Shown: positions 55,600 to 63,890, counted from the first letter of the stretch. The stretch: 64,000 nt of DNA from Shewanella livingstonensis (GCF_003855395.1 NZ_CP034015.1:1374001-1438000), one strand, 5' to 3'. A program made the numbers and translations. The notes: generated from the sequence alone by a model not told the origin.

Positions 55600-57003
55600 A
55601 TGGATAATATTTTAATTGTTGATGACAATCACGCCATTTGCCAAGCGCTTGCGTTAATGATTGAACTGCATGGTTATCAGGCAATTTTTTGTCACACGCC
55701 TGAAGCGGCTGTTGAGATTGTTACTAACAAAGAGATCAGCTTGGTGATCCAAGACATGAACTTTAGCCGCGACACCACCTCGGGTGAAGAGGGCAAGCAA
55801 CTGTTTTACGCATTGCGTCAGTTACAGCCCAATTTACCGATTATTTTAATGACAGCATGGACCCAGTTAGAAACCGCAGTCGAGTTAGTTAAAGCTGGGG
55901 CAGCTGATTACATGGGTAAACCGTGGGATGACGCTAAGTTGTTGAACAGCATTAGCAACCTATTATCTATCTATCGACTTTCCCAACAAAACAACCAATT
56001 AACGCGTATCGACAGTGAACGCATGTCGGCCATTAATGACGCCGATTTATGTGGTTTAATTTTTGGTAGTGGGGCAATGCAGCGTTGTGTCGATTTAGCC
56101 TTACAAGTGGCACGCTCTGATGTGTCGGTGATGATCACCGGCCCAAATGGCGCGGGTAAAGACAAAATAGCCGACATTTTACAGGCTAACTCCCCGCTTA
56201 AAGATAAACCTTTTATTAAGGTCAACATTGGGGCGTTACCAATGGACTTATTAGAAGCAGAGCTGTTTGGTGCAGAAGCCGGCGCATTTACTGGCGCCAA
56301 TAAAACCCGCATGGGCCGATTTGAAGCCGCCGATGGGGGCACATTATTTTTAGACGAGATTGGTAATTTGCCATTGTCTGGCCAGGTAAAACTATTGCGG
56401 GTATTGCAAACCGGTGAGTTTGAACGCTTAGGCAGCCATCAAACCCGTAAAGTGAACGTGCGGGTGATTAGTGCAACCAATGCCGATCTTGCCGATGACA
56501 TTGTTCATGGGCGTTTTCGTGAAGATTTATTTTATCGCTTAAATGTCATTGAGCTAGCCATATCACCATTGAATCAACGCCAGGACGATATTTTACCGTT
56601 AGTGAAACACTTTATTGGTGCCAATTTTAGCCTTGATAAGTCGACCCAGCAGGCGTTAATTAATCATAGTTGGTCGGGTAATGTGCGTGAATTAGAAAAT
56701 GCCTGCAAAAGGGCGGCGCTGTTAGCTAAGTCACCACAATTAACCATTGATGACTTTGGCTTGATGGCGATAGCTAATGGCGGCGCAGCTACCCAGCATG
56801 CGCTTGTTGTTGAACATCAACTTGGTCAACAAGAACGGGGCATTGATGATACTCAGTCGATTTGCGAACCGGATAAGCAACAGCTAGAAGACGCCTTAGT
56901 GCAATACAATGGTGTCATTGCCAGAGTAGCAAAATCCTTTGGCTTAAGCCGACAAGCCCTTTATCGCCGTATGGAGAAATATGGCCTTAAGGTAACTAAA
57001 TAA
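55600..57003 (+). CDS. Sigma-54-dependent response regulator (NtrC family)
   Basis: From ATG 55600 the product is 467 aa. The receiver domain starts ILIVDDNHAICQAL and has the phospho-acceptor Asp in LVIQDMNFS near residue 53. The AAA+ domain has a Walker A-like GPNGAGKDKIADIL near residue 180, the sigma-54 contact GAFTGA near residue 228 and GGTLFLDEIGNLPLS near residue 246. The C-terminal Fis-type helix-turn-helix is VIARVAKSFGLSRQALYRRM. It should activate the promoter at 50447 through the TGTCCG palindromes. It overlaps the kinase gene by one base. Confidence 0.93.
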   Translation: MDNILIVDDNHAICQALALMIELHGYQAIFCHTPEAAVEIVTNKEISLVIQDMNFSRDTTSGEEGKQLFYALRQLQPNLPIILMTAWTQLETAVELVKAGAADYMGKPWDDAKLLNSISNLLSIYRLSQQNNQLTRIDSERMSAINDADLCGLIFGSGAMQRCVDLALQVARSDVSVMITGPNGAGKDKIADILQANSPLKDKPFIKVNIGALPMDLLEAELFGAEAGAFTGANKTRMGRFEAADGGTLFLDEIGNLPLSGQVKLLRVLQTGEFERLGSHQTRKVNVRVISATNADLADDIVHGRFREDLFYRLNVIELAISPLNQRQDDILPLVKHFIGANFSLDKSTQQALINHSWSGNVRELENACKRAALLAKSPQLTIDDFGLMAIANGGAATQHALVVEHQLGQQERGIDDTQSICEPDKQQLEDALVQYNGVIARVAKSFGLSRQALYRRMEKYGLKVTK

Positions 57004-58403
57004 TGATGTTATCACTGCGCACTAAACTGCTGTTCAGTAACATGTTGAGCTGCCTTTTGGGGGCGATGTCAGGGGCTTTAGTGTGGCTTACATTGGGTGA
57101 TGACACCTTATGGTTGGCTATTATTGTGATGCTGGCGGTGTGTTATTTTTGCAGTATGTGGCTAACAAGACGGTTAAGTGAAAGTCTGCAAGCACTGGAA
57201 ATCGGTCTACTTAACTTTAAAGATAATGATTTTAGTGTGTCGCTGCATCCCTACGGCGAACCACAATTAGATGCGCTAGTGAGCTTATATAACCAAGCGT
57301 CGGCAAAATTGCGTAGTGAGCGACAGTTTATTTATCAGCGCGAGTTAATGCTCGATAAGGTGATTCAGAACTCACCTAATGTCATGCTATTGATTGATGA
57401 TAATCAGCGGGTTATTTATGCCAATGGTGCTGCAAGGCATTTGTTTAATCACGGCGTAAAAGTGGAAGGTATGTTGTTGCCTGAGCTGATAGTGATGTTG
57501 CCAGAAGCACTTAAAACCGCGTTAAACAGTGAGCAAGAAGGGCTGTTTTCGATGGGTGGTAACGCTAATCATGCTCATCATAATGGGAGTGGGAATGGCA
57601 GTACCGATAATAGTTCTAGAGAACATAATGTTGATACCATTGCTGATGATGGCGATATTGAAACCTGGCATATCTCTCGTGGCCGCTTTACTCAAAACAA
57701 TCAGCAGCACCATTTAATTTTGCTTAAACAGCTCACCAAAGAACTTAACCGCCAAGAAGTGGCTGTGTGGAAAAAGGTGATTCGAATTATCAGCCACGAG
57801 CTTAATAACTCGGTCGCACCCATTGCTTCTATGGTCAACTCCGGTAAGTTTTTAACTCAACACTTAGACGACAGCAAGCTACAATTGATTTTTGATACCA
57901 TCGAAAATCGCACCACACACCTGAGTCTATTTATCTCTCATTATGCCCAGTTTGCTAAATTGCCGTTGCCACAAAAAGCCTTGATTGATTGGACTAAGAT
58001 GACCCAGCAATTAGCGCAGCAATATCCCTTTAAGGTGTTATCACCTTTACCGCAAACGCCAATAAAACTTGATGCGGTGCAGTTAGAACAAGTACTGATT
58101 AACTTACTTAAAAATGCCCATGAGTCAGGTGCAAGTGCTGAAAGTGTCGCGCTAATTTTTGAGGAAATAACTCATCCGGTTGTTGGCTTATTGATTAAAG
58201 TGGAAGATAAAGGGAGTGGCATGTCTAGCGAAGTGTTATCACAAGCTTTGTTGCCTTTTTATTCGACCAAGCAATCTGGCACTGGCATAGGTTTACCATT
58301 ATGCCGCGAAATTATCGAAGCGCACGGTGGCCGAATTAGCATGCAAAACCGCGTAGAGGGTGGCTTAAGCGTCAAAGTATGGTTGCCTGTACAGCAGGGC
58401 TAA
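57003..58403 (+). CDS. Sensor histidine kinase (NtrY-like), partner of the sigma-54 regulator
   Basis: The 466-aa protein has two N-terminal membrane helices (residues 10-50) with a short loop, so it probably senses in or near the membrane. A HAMP-like linker, a PAS domain (VIQNSPNVMLLIDDNQRVIYANG over residues 118-140 in two steps) and a Gly/Asn/His-rich insert near residues 180-205 follow. The catalytic part has the H-box RIISHELNNSVAPIASM, the N-box LINLLKNAHESG and glycine boxes DKGSGMS and GTGIGLPLCREIIEAHGG. It starts within the regulator's stop codon. Confidence 0.92.
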   Translation: MMLSLRTKLLFSNMLSCLLGAMSGALVWLTLGDDTLWLAIIVMLAVCYFCSMWLTRRLSESLQALEIGLLNFKDNDFSVSLHPYGEPQLDALVSLYNQASAKLRSERQFIYQRELMLDKVIQNSPNVMLLIDDNQRVIYANGAARHLFNHGVKVEGMLLPELIVMLPEALKTALNSEQEGLFSMGGNANHAHHNGSGNGSTDNSSREHNVDTIADDGDIETWHISRGRFTQNNQQHHLILLKQLTKELNRQEVAVWKKVIRIISHELNNSVAPIASMVNSGKFLTQHLDDSKLQLIFDTIENRTTHLSLFISHYAQFAKLPLPQKALIDWTKMTQQLAQQYPFKVLSPLPQTPIKLDAVQLEQVLINLLKNAHESGASAESVALIFEEITHPVVGLLIKVEDKGSGMSSEVLSQALLPFYSTKQSGTGIGLPLCREIIEAHGGRISMQNRVEGGLSVKVWLPVQQG

Positions 58404-58571
58404 CATTTGATTTATCAGGCTTAACTGTGACGGTTAACTGTGCGTTTATATAAAAGTTTGATAAATCATAATAATGTCTGATTATTGATAATAACGTTTG
58501 ATCATTTAGAGCAATATTTTCCAAGTGAGTTGAAGCCGTAAAACGTTTTTACCCCAAGGTTTGTTTAGAGA

Positions 58572-58897
58572 TATGGCCTGCGGCCATCAACGTCGTGGCG
58601 CTTCACCCACACCAGACCAAGAGGAAACCAACGGCTGTTCCCTCTTGAATCTCCCAGCCGCCACATCAAAATTATCTGAAAAGCGATAATTTCGCGACGT
58701 GGTTGAATCCAGCTTTTGACCGCGTGTCGGTGTTCTTCGGCCTTATTCGAAAATGCTACCGCTTCAGATGGGGCGTCCCTTCCCCTCTAAAGCTAGCTGG
58801 CCGTCCATGGCCAGCTCACGTCATTTTCTTCAACGGCCTCAAGTCCAGAGTTGAATTTGGACTGTTGCAAGCAATAAATGTAAGTCATTTATGCCCC
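58572..58897 (+). repeat. Dispersed structured repeat, copy F
   Basis: One of the compact copies (a single head, no REP insert). Arms CCAAGAGG/CCTCTTG, AAATTATC/GATAATTT and AGCTGGCC/GGCCAGCT are all present, then GTCCAGAGTTGAATTTGGAC and a boundary motif (GTCATTTATGCCCC, ending 58897). The left flank carries a similar motif (AAACGTTTTTACCCC, about 58541). Its tail faces copy G. Confidence 0.85.
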
Positions 58898-59640
58898 TTT
58901 ATGCTTTACTAAAGATTAGTCGTATTGTTAAGTAACAAGGCTGTTAACTTACTTTTACTAATACACAATAGTACGAACCGAAGTGGTCAAGTAAAAATGG
59001 CCATGGTTTTAGAGTCATTCCAATATAAACGTTCTGACTTATTTGGCGTTAATCCACCATTATATTGATGGGGTCAAGTTTCACCGTAATATCCCACTCA
59101 AAAACAGCCCTGAAAGGGCTGAGGTTTGCATAATTCTCATTGTGCGAAGTTATTTCAAAACAGATCAAATAACAGTAGAAATCAATCTAAATATAGACAT
59201 AAGTTTTTGAATGCTGCTTATTTTAGCGATCAAAAACTTCTGATTTATCGCATAAATAAACATCAATGATGAAAAACACTATATAAATTGGGGTCTAGGG
59301 TTAGCCGTTACTAACCCTGGCCTTTATCCTCAACTTATCCACAAGAAGTTAATGAAATTGTGGCTTGCAAATCAGCTCAAACCTCACTATCTTGTATCTC
59401 GAAGGTTAATCTTATCTATATGTTGTGTTTGTATTTTTTAGGAAGGTTAGCAATTCAAGCAAGAAAAGGGGTGTAGAAAGTATCGCCTAGGAACGATACT
59501 TTCTACATTAATAAGTTAACACTGGCGCATTTACTTATTGGGTACTTAGAAAGTTCAACGGTAATCCGTTGAAACCAATATATGTTAAGTCAGTATTCGA
59601 TGGCAAGCATATCAAAAAATAAATGTGCCTCCGATATTAA
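58898..59640 (+). other. Gene-poor segment with several perfect hairpins and a DnaA-box-like site
   Basis: No coding frame found in about 740 bases, but structure is dense: AGCCCT/AGGGCT (59106-59120), AGGGTTAG/CTAACCCT (59297-59318), a perfect 14-bp stem TGTAGAAAGTATCG/CGATACTTTCTACA (59472-59507) and TTCAACGG/CCGTTGAA (59554-59573). TTATCCACA at 59335-59343 equals the DnaA consensus box, but it is a single copy. None of the stems ends in a T tract, so they are not simple terminators. The segment is the upstream part of the F/G cassette. Confidence 0.45.
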
Positions 59641-59649
59641 TAAGGAGGC
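59627..59649 (+). promoter_or_regulatory. Hairpin sequestering a Shine-Dalgarno sequence
   Basis: GCCTCC (59627-59632) pairs with GGAGGC (59644-59649), which contains the AAGGAGG ribosome binding site of the small frame at 59653. Such pairing is typical of translationally controlled leaders. Confidence 0.5.
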
Positions 59650-59652
59650 CAA

Positions 59653-59787
59653 ATGTACAAACGTAATATAGTTCAAGTCACTGTTAATATAACGATTATC
59701 AGTAACTATAAACTTAAACGATATTCATTGTTTACAATGATTTTAAGTCTTTATCATTTAGTTAGCTTCATATCTACGATAATGTAA
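59653..59787 (+). CDS. 44-aa hydrophobic peptide, type I toxin-like candidate
   Basis: The ATG at 59653 follows a near-perfect AAGGAGG, and the frame runs 44 codons to TAA 59785-59787. A basic first half (MYKRN...NYKLKRY) is followed by a hydrophobic segment (SLFTMILSLYHLVSFISTIM) long enough to span a membrane. A strong terminator starts 10 bases after the stop. Short size, membrane segment and hidden RBS are the traits of type I toxins. I found no clear antisense RNA, so the role is inference. It could also be a chance frame in a structured RNA. Confidence 0.4.
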   Translation: MYKRNIVQVTVNITIISNYKLKRYSLFTMILSLYHLVSFISTIM

Positions 59788-59796
59788 CTTATATGT

Positions 59797-59827
59797 AAAA
59801 ACGTCTCACATCGAGACGTTTTTTTTT
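59797..59827 (+). terminator. Strong Rho-independent terminator after the 44-aa frame
   Basis: AAAAACGTCTC (59797-59807) pairs with GAGACGTTTTT (59813-59823) and continues into an eight-base or longer T run. It implies a transcript arriving from the left, supporting expression of the 44-aa frame. Confidence 0.85.
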
Positions 59828-60140
59828 CGAGATTTTTAAGAGGCTTGCCCTTTAATGCTAAGCGTCTTTGTAGGGGAGTTCTTTTACCCTGAGCCTGACG
59901 AATACCCATAAAATAATGAATAAAAATAACAAGATAGGTTGAAATCTGAGGAGCATTCATGGCATTTTGAAATCAAATTTATCGCCAAACAAAAATAGCC
60001 ACGAGTAAATGCAATGAATGCAAAACAGGTTTTATCAAAATGACTCTCACTTGTCACCTGTTAATGCACAAAACTAATTTAGTGGGGTCAGGTAAAACTT
60101 TTATAAAAATGGTTCAAAACTTGCCACTTAAGCTAACATC
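59828..60140. other. Spacer before repeat G with dispersed fragment
   Basis: About 310 bases without a convincing gene. A 68-codon frame on the minus strand reads through the terminator and the sequence CCCTGAGCCTGACGAATACCC (about 59888-59908), which looks like a dispersed repetitive fragment rather than coding DNA. A GGGGTCAGGT motif near 60083 resembles GGGGTCAAGT near 59071. Confidence 0.35.
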
Positions 60141-60679
60141 TGTCCATAAATGAGTTAAATGCCTCAGCTTGAAATGCCAAAATTCAACTCTGAACTTGAG
60201 GCCGTTGAAGAAAATGACGTGAGCTAGCCATGGATGGCGAGCTAGCTTTGGAGGGGAAGGGACGCCCCATCTGAAGCGTTAGCATTTTCGAATAAGGCCG
60301 AAGAACACACTGACGAAGTTAAAAGCTGGATTCAACCACGTCGCGAAATTATCGCTGTTCAGATAATTTTGATGTGGCGGCTGGGAGTTCCAAGAGGGAA
60401 CAGCCGTTGGTTTCCTCTTGGTCTGGTGTGGGCGAAGCGCCACGACGTTAGTGGCCGCAGGCCATAAAAAAAGGACAAACACCTGGATTCCGGCTCAAAA
60501 CATTGCCGGAATGACAAAGTATTTGGCCCGTGCAGGGTAGAACCTTGCGATCTAAAGCATTCGTGGCGCAGGCCATAAATAAAGAAGCACAAAAGTACAA
60601 ACACCTGGATCCAGGCTCAAAAGCACTGCTGGGACGACGAGAAGGTAGTTATCAAGCACGTCCAGAAATGAGTTAACGT
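60141..60679 (-). repeat. Dispersed structured repeat, copy G (inverted relative to F)
   Basis: The copy begins at the tail (60141) and reads leftward. It carries the REP-like insert (TGGATTCCGGCTC...GCCGGAATGAC, about 60483-60513), a left module and a further REP-like CCTGGATCCAGG near 60603. It is bounded by a direct repeat with one mismatch over the core: GTCCATAAATGAGTTAA at 60142-60158 and GTCCAGAAATGAGTTAA at 60660-60676. This looks like an ancient target duplication or unit boundary. The bufferin operon's stop lies 8 bases beyond. Confidence 0.85.
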
Positions 60680-60686
60680 AAATTAG

Positions 60687-61496
60687 CTACTTACTCACTA
60701 CAGCTCGAATTAAACCCTGTTGAAACCAGGCTTGCAGGGTTTGTAATACCATCATTGGTGCATGCTGCTCATCATGCCATTCCAGCATTTGCTCGCACTG
60801 GCTGGCAAAGTCATTGCCCTGAATAAACCCCAGTAGTAATGCATGTTGTGCAGCCGATAATGAGGCAAACTCAGTTAGGCGTGATTGACCGCGCCATAGT
60901 AACCATGCCCGAGGCGATAAATAGTCTGGTTCTGGCGGCGCTGTATCCACTTTTAATGCTTGCCAAGCTTCCACGGCATTACTATGGCAAGTAAACACTT
61001 GCACGCTAGGATGAAAGCGTAAACAACAGCTTGGCCATTGTTCGGGTGGCACTGCTTGTAAGTCGTTAAAGCTTGCACGCGAGCTGTCTGCAGCATCAAA
61101 GGCATTTAGCAGGCGGCGTTCAAATCTGGCTAAATCAGCAATGATTGGATGCTGTTTAAAAAAGTCATCTTGTTGCAAAAATTCTGGCAGAGCATCACAA
61201 AATTGGCGCAATGATTTATTGCTAGAAGGATGTGCGCGGGTATAGTCCGCAGCCATTTTGTCGAACAGATCATCACCTAAATACAGCCCTAGAATTTGAT
61301 GATCAGTTTCGATGGTTTCTTTTAAACGAATTCGATAAGCGTTGGCATAAATAGCAAGGCGAATATCAGCGCTAATCCCAGCTTGGTCGGAGACATTGTG
61401 TTGCATCGCCGCTTGACGTTGGCTGTGGTTATCACTTGTCTCTTCAGAGAGTAAATATTGCATAAATTGTTGTTGAATTTCAGCTAAACGGCTCAT
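60687..61496 (-). CDS. bufC: Bufferin maturation partner (HvfC/DUF2063-type DNA-binding domain protein)
   Basis: ATG 61496 has AGGGGG just upstream, two bases after the bufB stop; a longer frame from 61538 would overlap bufB. The 269-aa protein starts with the DUF2063 fold (SRLAEIQQQFMQYLL; then RLAIYANAYRIRLKETIETD near residues 46-65 and the LARFERRLLNAFDAAD helix near residue 128). In bufferin systems this subunit presents the precursor leader to the MNIO enzyme. The name DNA-binding is historical. It is translationally coupled to bufB. Confidence 0.82.
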   Translation of the reverse strand: MSRLAEIQQQFMQYLLSEETSDNHSQRQAAMQHNVSDQAGISADIRLAIYANAYRIRLKETIETDHQILGLYLGDDLFDKMAADYTRAHPSSNKSLRQFCDALPEFLQQDDFFKQHPIIADLARFERRLLNAFDAADSSRASFNDLQAVPPEQWPSCCLRFHPSVQVFTCHSNAVEAWQALKVDTAPPEPDYLSPRAWLLWRGQSRLTEFASLSAAQHALLLGFIQGNDFASQCEQMLEWHDEQHAPMMVLQTLQAWFQQGLIRAVVSK

Positions 61497-61498
61497 GT

Positions 61499-62443
61499 TT
61501 ACCCCCTGATCCTTTGCGCAGTAGCGTGGTGGCTGCATGCAGACGCTGGCTTACCTTTAGGGTTCAGAGTACTTGAGCCAAAACGTGAGCGGGCTAATGC
61601 TGGATGCTCGGGTAAGGTTAACTGTGCAATATGTTTTGCTTCAAGTAATTCATTATATAACGCCGGGAATTCTGGAATATTAGCATCGCGCTCAATCATG
61701 GTGCTTACTGGCCCAAAACGTTCAAGTGCGGCTTGGTACAAGGTCCATACGGATGGCGGAATATCGTGGTCGTGGGTATCAATAACATAGTCGCCATAAT
61801 CTGTGTGGCCGGCCAAATGAAATTGTTGTACTCGGCGAGGATCGATTTTTTTAAGGTAATCGAGAGGGTTAAAATGATGATTACGGGCGCTGACATAAAT
61901 ATTATTGATGTCGAGTAAAATCAAGCAATCTGCCGCTTCAGCCACTTGGCTTAAAAAATCCCATTCATCCATGGTTGAGTCTTGGTAAGACAAATAACTC
62001 GACACATTTTCTAATAAAATACGACGACCGAGTACGTCTTGTACTTGTTTAACGCGCTGTGCCACATGGTTAACGGTTTCTTCGGTATAAGGCAGCGGTA
62101 ATAAGTCGTGGCTGTTGACACCGTGAATAGAGGTCCAGCAAATATGATCAGATATCCATTTGGGTTGAATGTCATTGCTGAGCTTTTTTAATGCCTTAAG
62201 GTAGTCCATATCTAATGGGTCGGTGCTGCCAATTGACATCGACACACCATGCATTACCACAGGATATTGTTCAGCAATCGCTTCAAGATAGTAACGCGGT
62301 TTACCGCCAGCAACTAAGTAGTTTTCTGACAGCACTTCAAACCAATCAATGTCTGGTTGATGCTGTAAAATATGCTCGAAGTGATCAGTGCGTAAGCCTA
62401 AGCCAAATCCGAGAAAGTCTTCTGTAATGCGCGTATCTGGCAT
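61499..62443 (-). CDS. bufB: Multinuclear non-heme iron oxidase (DUF692) for bufferin maturation
   Basis: The 314-aa TIM-barrel protein has the DUF692/MNIO metal-site pattern: GFGLGLRTDHFEHIL near residue 12, WFEVLSENYL near residue 35, VMHGVSMSIGSTDPLD near residue 63, WISDHICWTS near residue 95, ILLENVSSYL near residue 141, LLDINNIYVSARNH near residue 177 and FHLAGHTDYGDYVIDTHDHD near residues 204-223. MNIOs bind two or three irons and modify cysteines of RiPP precursors, forming oxazolone/thioamide or thiooxazole groups. The precursor gene bufA lies upstream in the same operon. Confidence 0.9.
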   Translation of the reverse strand: MPDTRITEDFLGFGLGLRTDHFEHILQHQPDIDWFEVLSENYLVAGGKPRYYLEAIAEQYPVVMHGVSMSIGSTDPLDMDYLKALKKLSNDIQPKWISDHICWTSIHGVNSHDLLPLPYTEETVNHVAQRVKQVQDVLGRRILLENVSSYLSYQDSTMDEWDFLSQVAEAADCLILLDINNIYVSARNHHFNPLDYLKKIDPRRVQQFHLAGHTDYGDYVIDTHDHDIPPSVWTLYQAALERFGPVSTMIERDANIPEFPALYNELLEAKHIAQLTLPEHPALARSRFGSSTLNPKGKPASACSHHATAQRIRG

Positions 62444-62588
62444 GGGATATCCTATTTAAATGCAACTGTTTCGAACTTGAGTGGGGCAAACATTAAGTTA
62501 ATATTGGCTTAGCATTGAATTGGTAGTTTCTAAAAAGTTGATGGCCCTGAAAGGATAATACGGGACAGAGCCACCAGACTAAACCGAC

Positions 62589-63041
62589 TTAGCTTGCTTT
62601 ACCGCCAATGTCGCCACATGATTTTGCAGTCGTGCTAACAAAACCAGTGCCTTTACAGCTAGCCATGCCGCCACACGCGTTGTCTGCGCCTTTACAATCG
62701 TTATGGCCTTTACACACGTTAACGCCGTAACAATGGACTAAGTCTGCTTTAGTCACCTTGCCTACCCAATCATCTTTTTGCGTACCGCCAACATCAGCAC
62801 AAGCTTTAGCTGGCATGCCAACAAAACCCGTACCTTTACAACTCGCCATACCGCCACAGGCATTGTCAGCCGTTTTACAGTCATTGTGACCTTTACAAGC
62901 GTTAACGCCGTAACAATGAACTAGATCAGTTTCGCCAGCAGCCATTGGTGCTGTTTCTGCTGCCATTGCCTGACCCGATAAACTGGCCATTGCTAGTGCT
63001 AATGCTGCGCCAGATAGGCTAGTTTGAATTTTGGTATTCAT
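62589..63041 (-). CDS. bufA: Bufferin precursor with duplicated cysteine core (BufA2-like)
   Basis: The 150-aa protein has a signal peptide ([20 protein letters not shown]) and two near-identical core units: [16 protein letters not shown] at residues 40-55 and [16 protein letters not shown] at residues 99-114, each followed by [16 protein letters not shown] and a sixth Cys (AKAC, AKSC). Six cysteines per unit, twelve in all. BufA2 proteins normally have one such unit, as far as I recall. After modification by BufBC and export, bufferins chelate copper in the periplasm. AAGGA precedes the ATG. The 145-base gap to bufB may lower expression of the enzymes. Confidence 0.88.
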   Translation of the reverse strand: MNTKIQTSLSGAALALAMASLSGQAMAAETAPMAAGETDLVHCYGVNACKGHNDCKTADNACGGMASCKGTGFVGMPAKACADVGGTQKDDWVGKVTKADLVHCYGVNVCKGHNDCKGADNACGGMASCKGTGFVSTTAKSCGDIGGKAS

Positions 63042-63464
63042 GATGTATTCCTTACCATTGTGATTATTATATTGACTGCTTATTCTTGTAAACTCCTCTC
63101 AAGATTGATTTGCTGCAGCTATCACACTTGTTAGGAGTTATTAGTATTGACCGTGATGAGGCTCAATATCTTTCAAAGTAAAGTGTAGATTAGTGACTGA
63201 AATATTGTGAGTGTGTTCACTTGTGATTGATTTATAAGGTGAAATAAATATATTTTTCTGTATATGATTTATTGATGTAATGCTTAAGTATGCTGCGGCT
63301 TAGCTTGTTATCGATGTTGTGTTGAACGCTTTTTTTGGCTACATTATTCGACAACATTGTTTGAACGCATTGTTTGACCACCTGTATTGCTAGCCAAAAT
63401 ATTCGCCAAATCGCGAAGAATAGAAATACTAATTATTATAAGAACTAAAAACTAAGGATAGATT
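63042..63464. other. Divergent spacer bufA/MAPEG
   Basis: About 420 bases with the promoters of the bufferin operon (leftward) and the MAPEG gene (rightward). I see no clear metal-regulator palindrome, riboswitch or repeat. The section 63230-63300 is very AT-rich. Confidence 0.4.
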
Positions 63465-63848
63465 ATGCAGACGATACTGATATGTTTATTGATTGCCCTG
63501 TTACTGCCTTACGCGGCAAAAGTACCGTTAGCAATGGCAATGGCTAAATTGGGCAAATATGATAATAATCATCCGCGGGCGCAACAAGCTGAGTTAACCG
63601 GTTATGGTGCACGAGCGCATGCAGGGCATCAAAATGCTTTTGAGTCGTTGATTATTTTTGGCATTGCAGTGTTAACAGCGTTAATGACTCATAATGTTAC
63701 CGATGTCGTTGCGTTATTAGCTATTGTGCATGTGGTTGCGCGGCTGGTTTACCATGTTATGTACTTATTGAATTACGGCACTCTGCGGTCATTGTCGTGG
63801 TTTGTTGGGATCGGTGCCTCTATTGGTATATTTTGCCAAGCATTTTAA
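63465..63848 (+). CDS. MAPEG-family membrane protein
   Basis: The 127-aa protein has four membrane helices, the MAPEG hallmark. The conserved helix 2 region reads YGARAHAGHQNAFESLIIF near residues 47-65, matching the family's R-A-x-x-x-x-N-x-x-E pattern, where the Asn and Glu contribute to glutathione binding in eukaryotic members. In bacteria such proteins are mostly of unknown function. AAGGA precedes the ATG, and a strong terminator follows the stop. Confidence 0.88.
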   Translation: MQTILICLLIALLLPYAAKVPLAMAMAKLGKYDNNHPRAQQAELTGYGARAHAGHQNAFESLIIFGIAVLTALMTHNVTDVVALLAIVHVVARLVYHVMYLLNYGTLRSLSWFVGIGASIGIFCQAF

Positions 63849-63865
63849 GTATTACTAAACGATAA

Positions 63866-63890
63866 AAAAAACGCCTTAACGGCGTTTTTT
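63866..63890. terminator. Bidirectional terminator after the MAPEG gene
   Basis: AAAAAACGCC (63866-63875) pairs with GGCGTTTTTT (63881-63890). The A and T tracts on both sides allow it to end the MAPEG transcript and the leftward transcript from the gene at 63929. Confidence 0.85.

Noticed and set aside
59754..59960. 68-codon minus-strand frame across the terminator at 59797
   Set aside because: It contains the terminator stem and a dispersed repetitive sequence, and overlaps the better supported 44-aa frame.
58898..60140. Retron or group II intron in the F/G segment
   Set aside because: No reverse transcriptase gene in the window and no recognisable intron domain V sequence.
60279..60604. 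Open frames of 60-115 codons inside repeat copies A, C, D, F and G (for example products with LWPAATNVVAL)
   Set aside because: They occur only within the repeat, shift frame between copies and change at hairpin-compensating positions, so RNA or DNA structure explains the similarity better than protein.
5472..60679. CRISPR array as explanation of the repeats
   Set aside because: The repeats are hundreds of bases long, far apart, in both orientations and without regular spacers; no cas genes are present.
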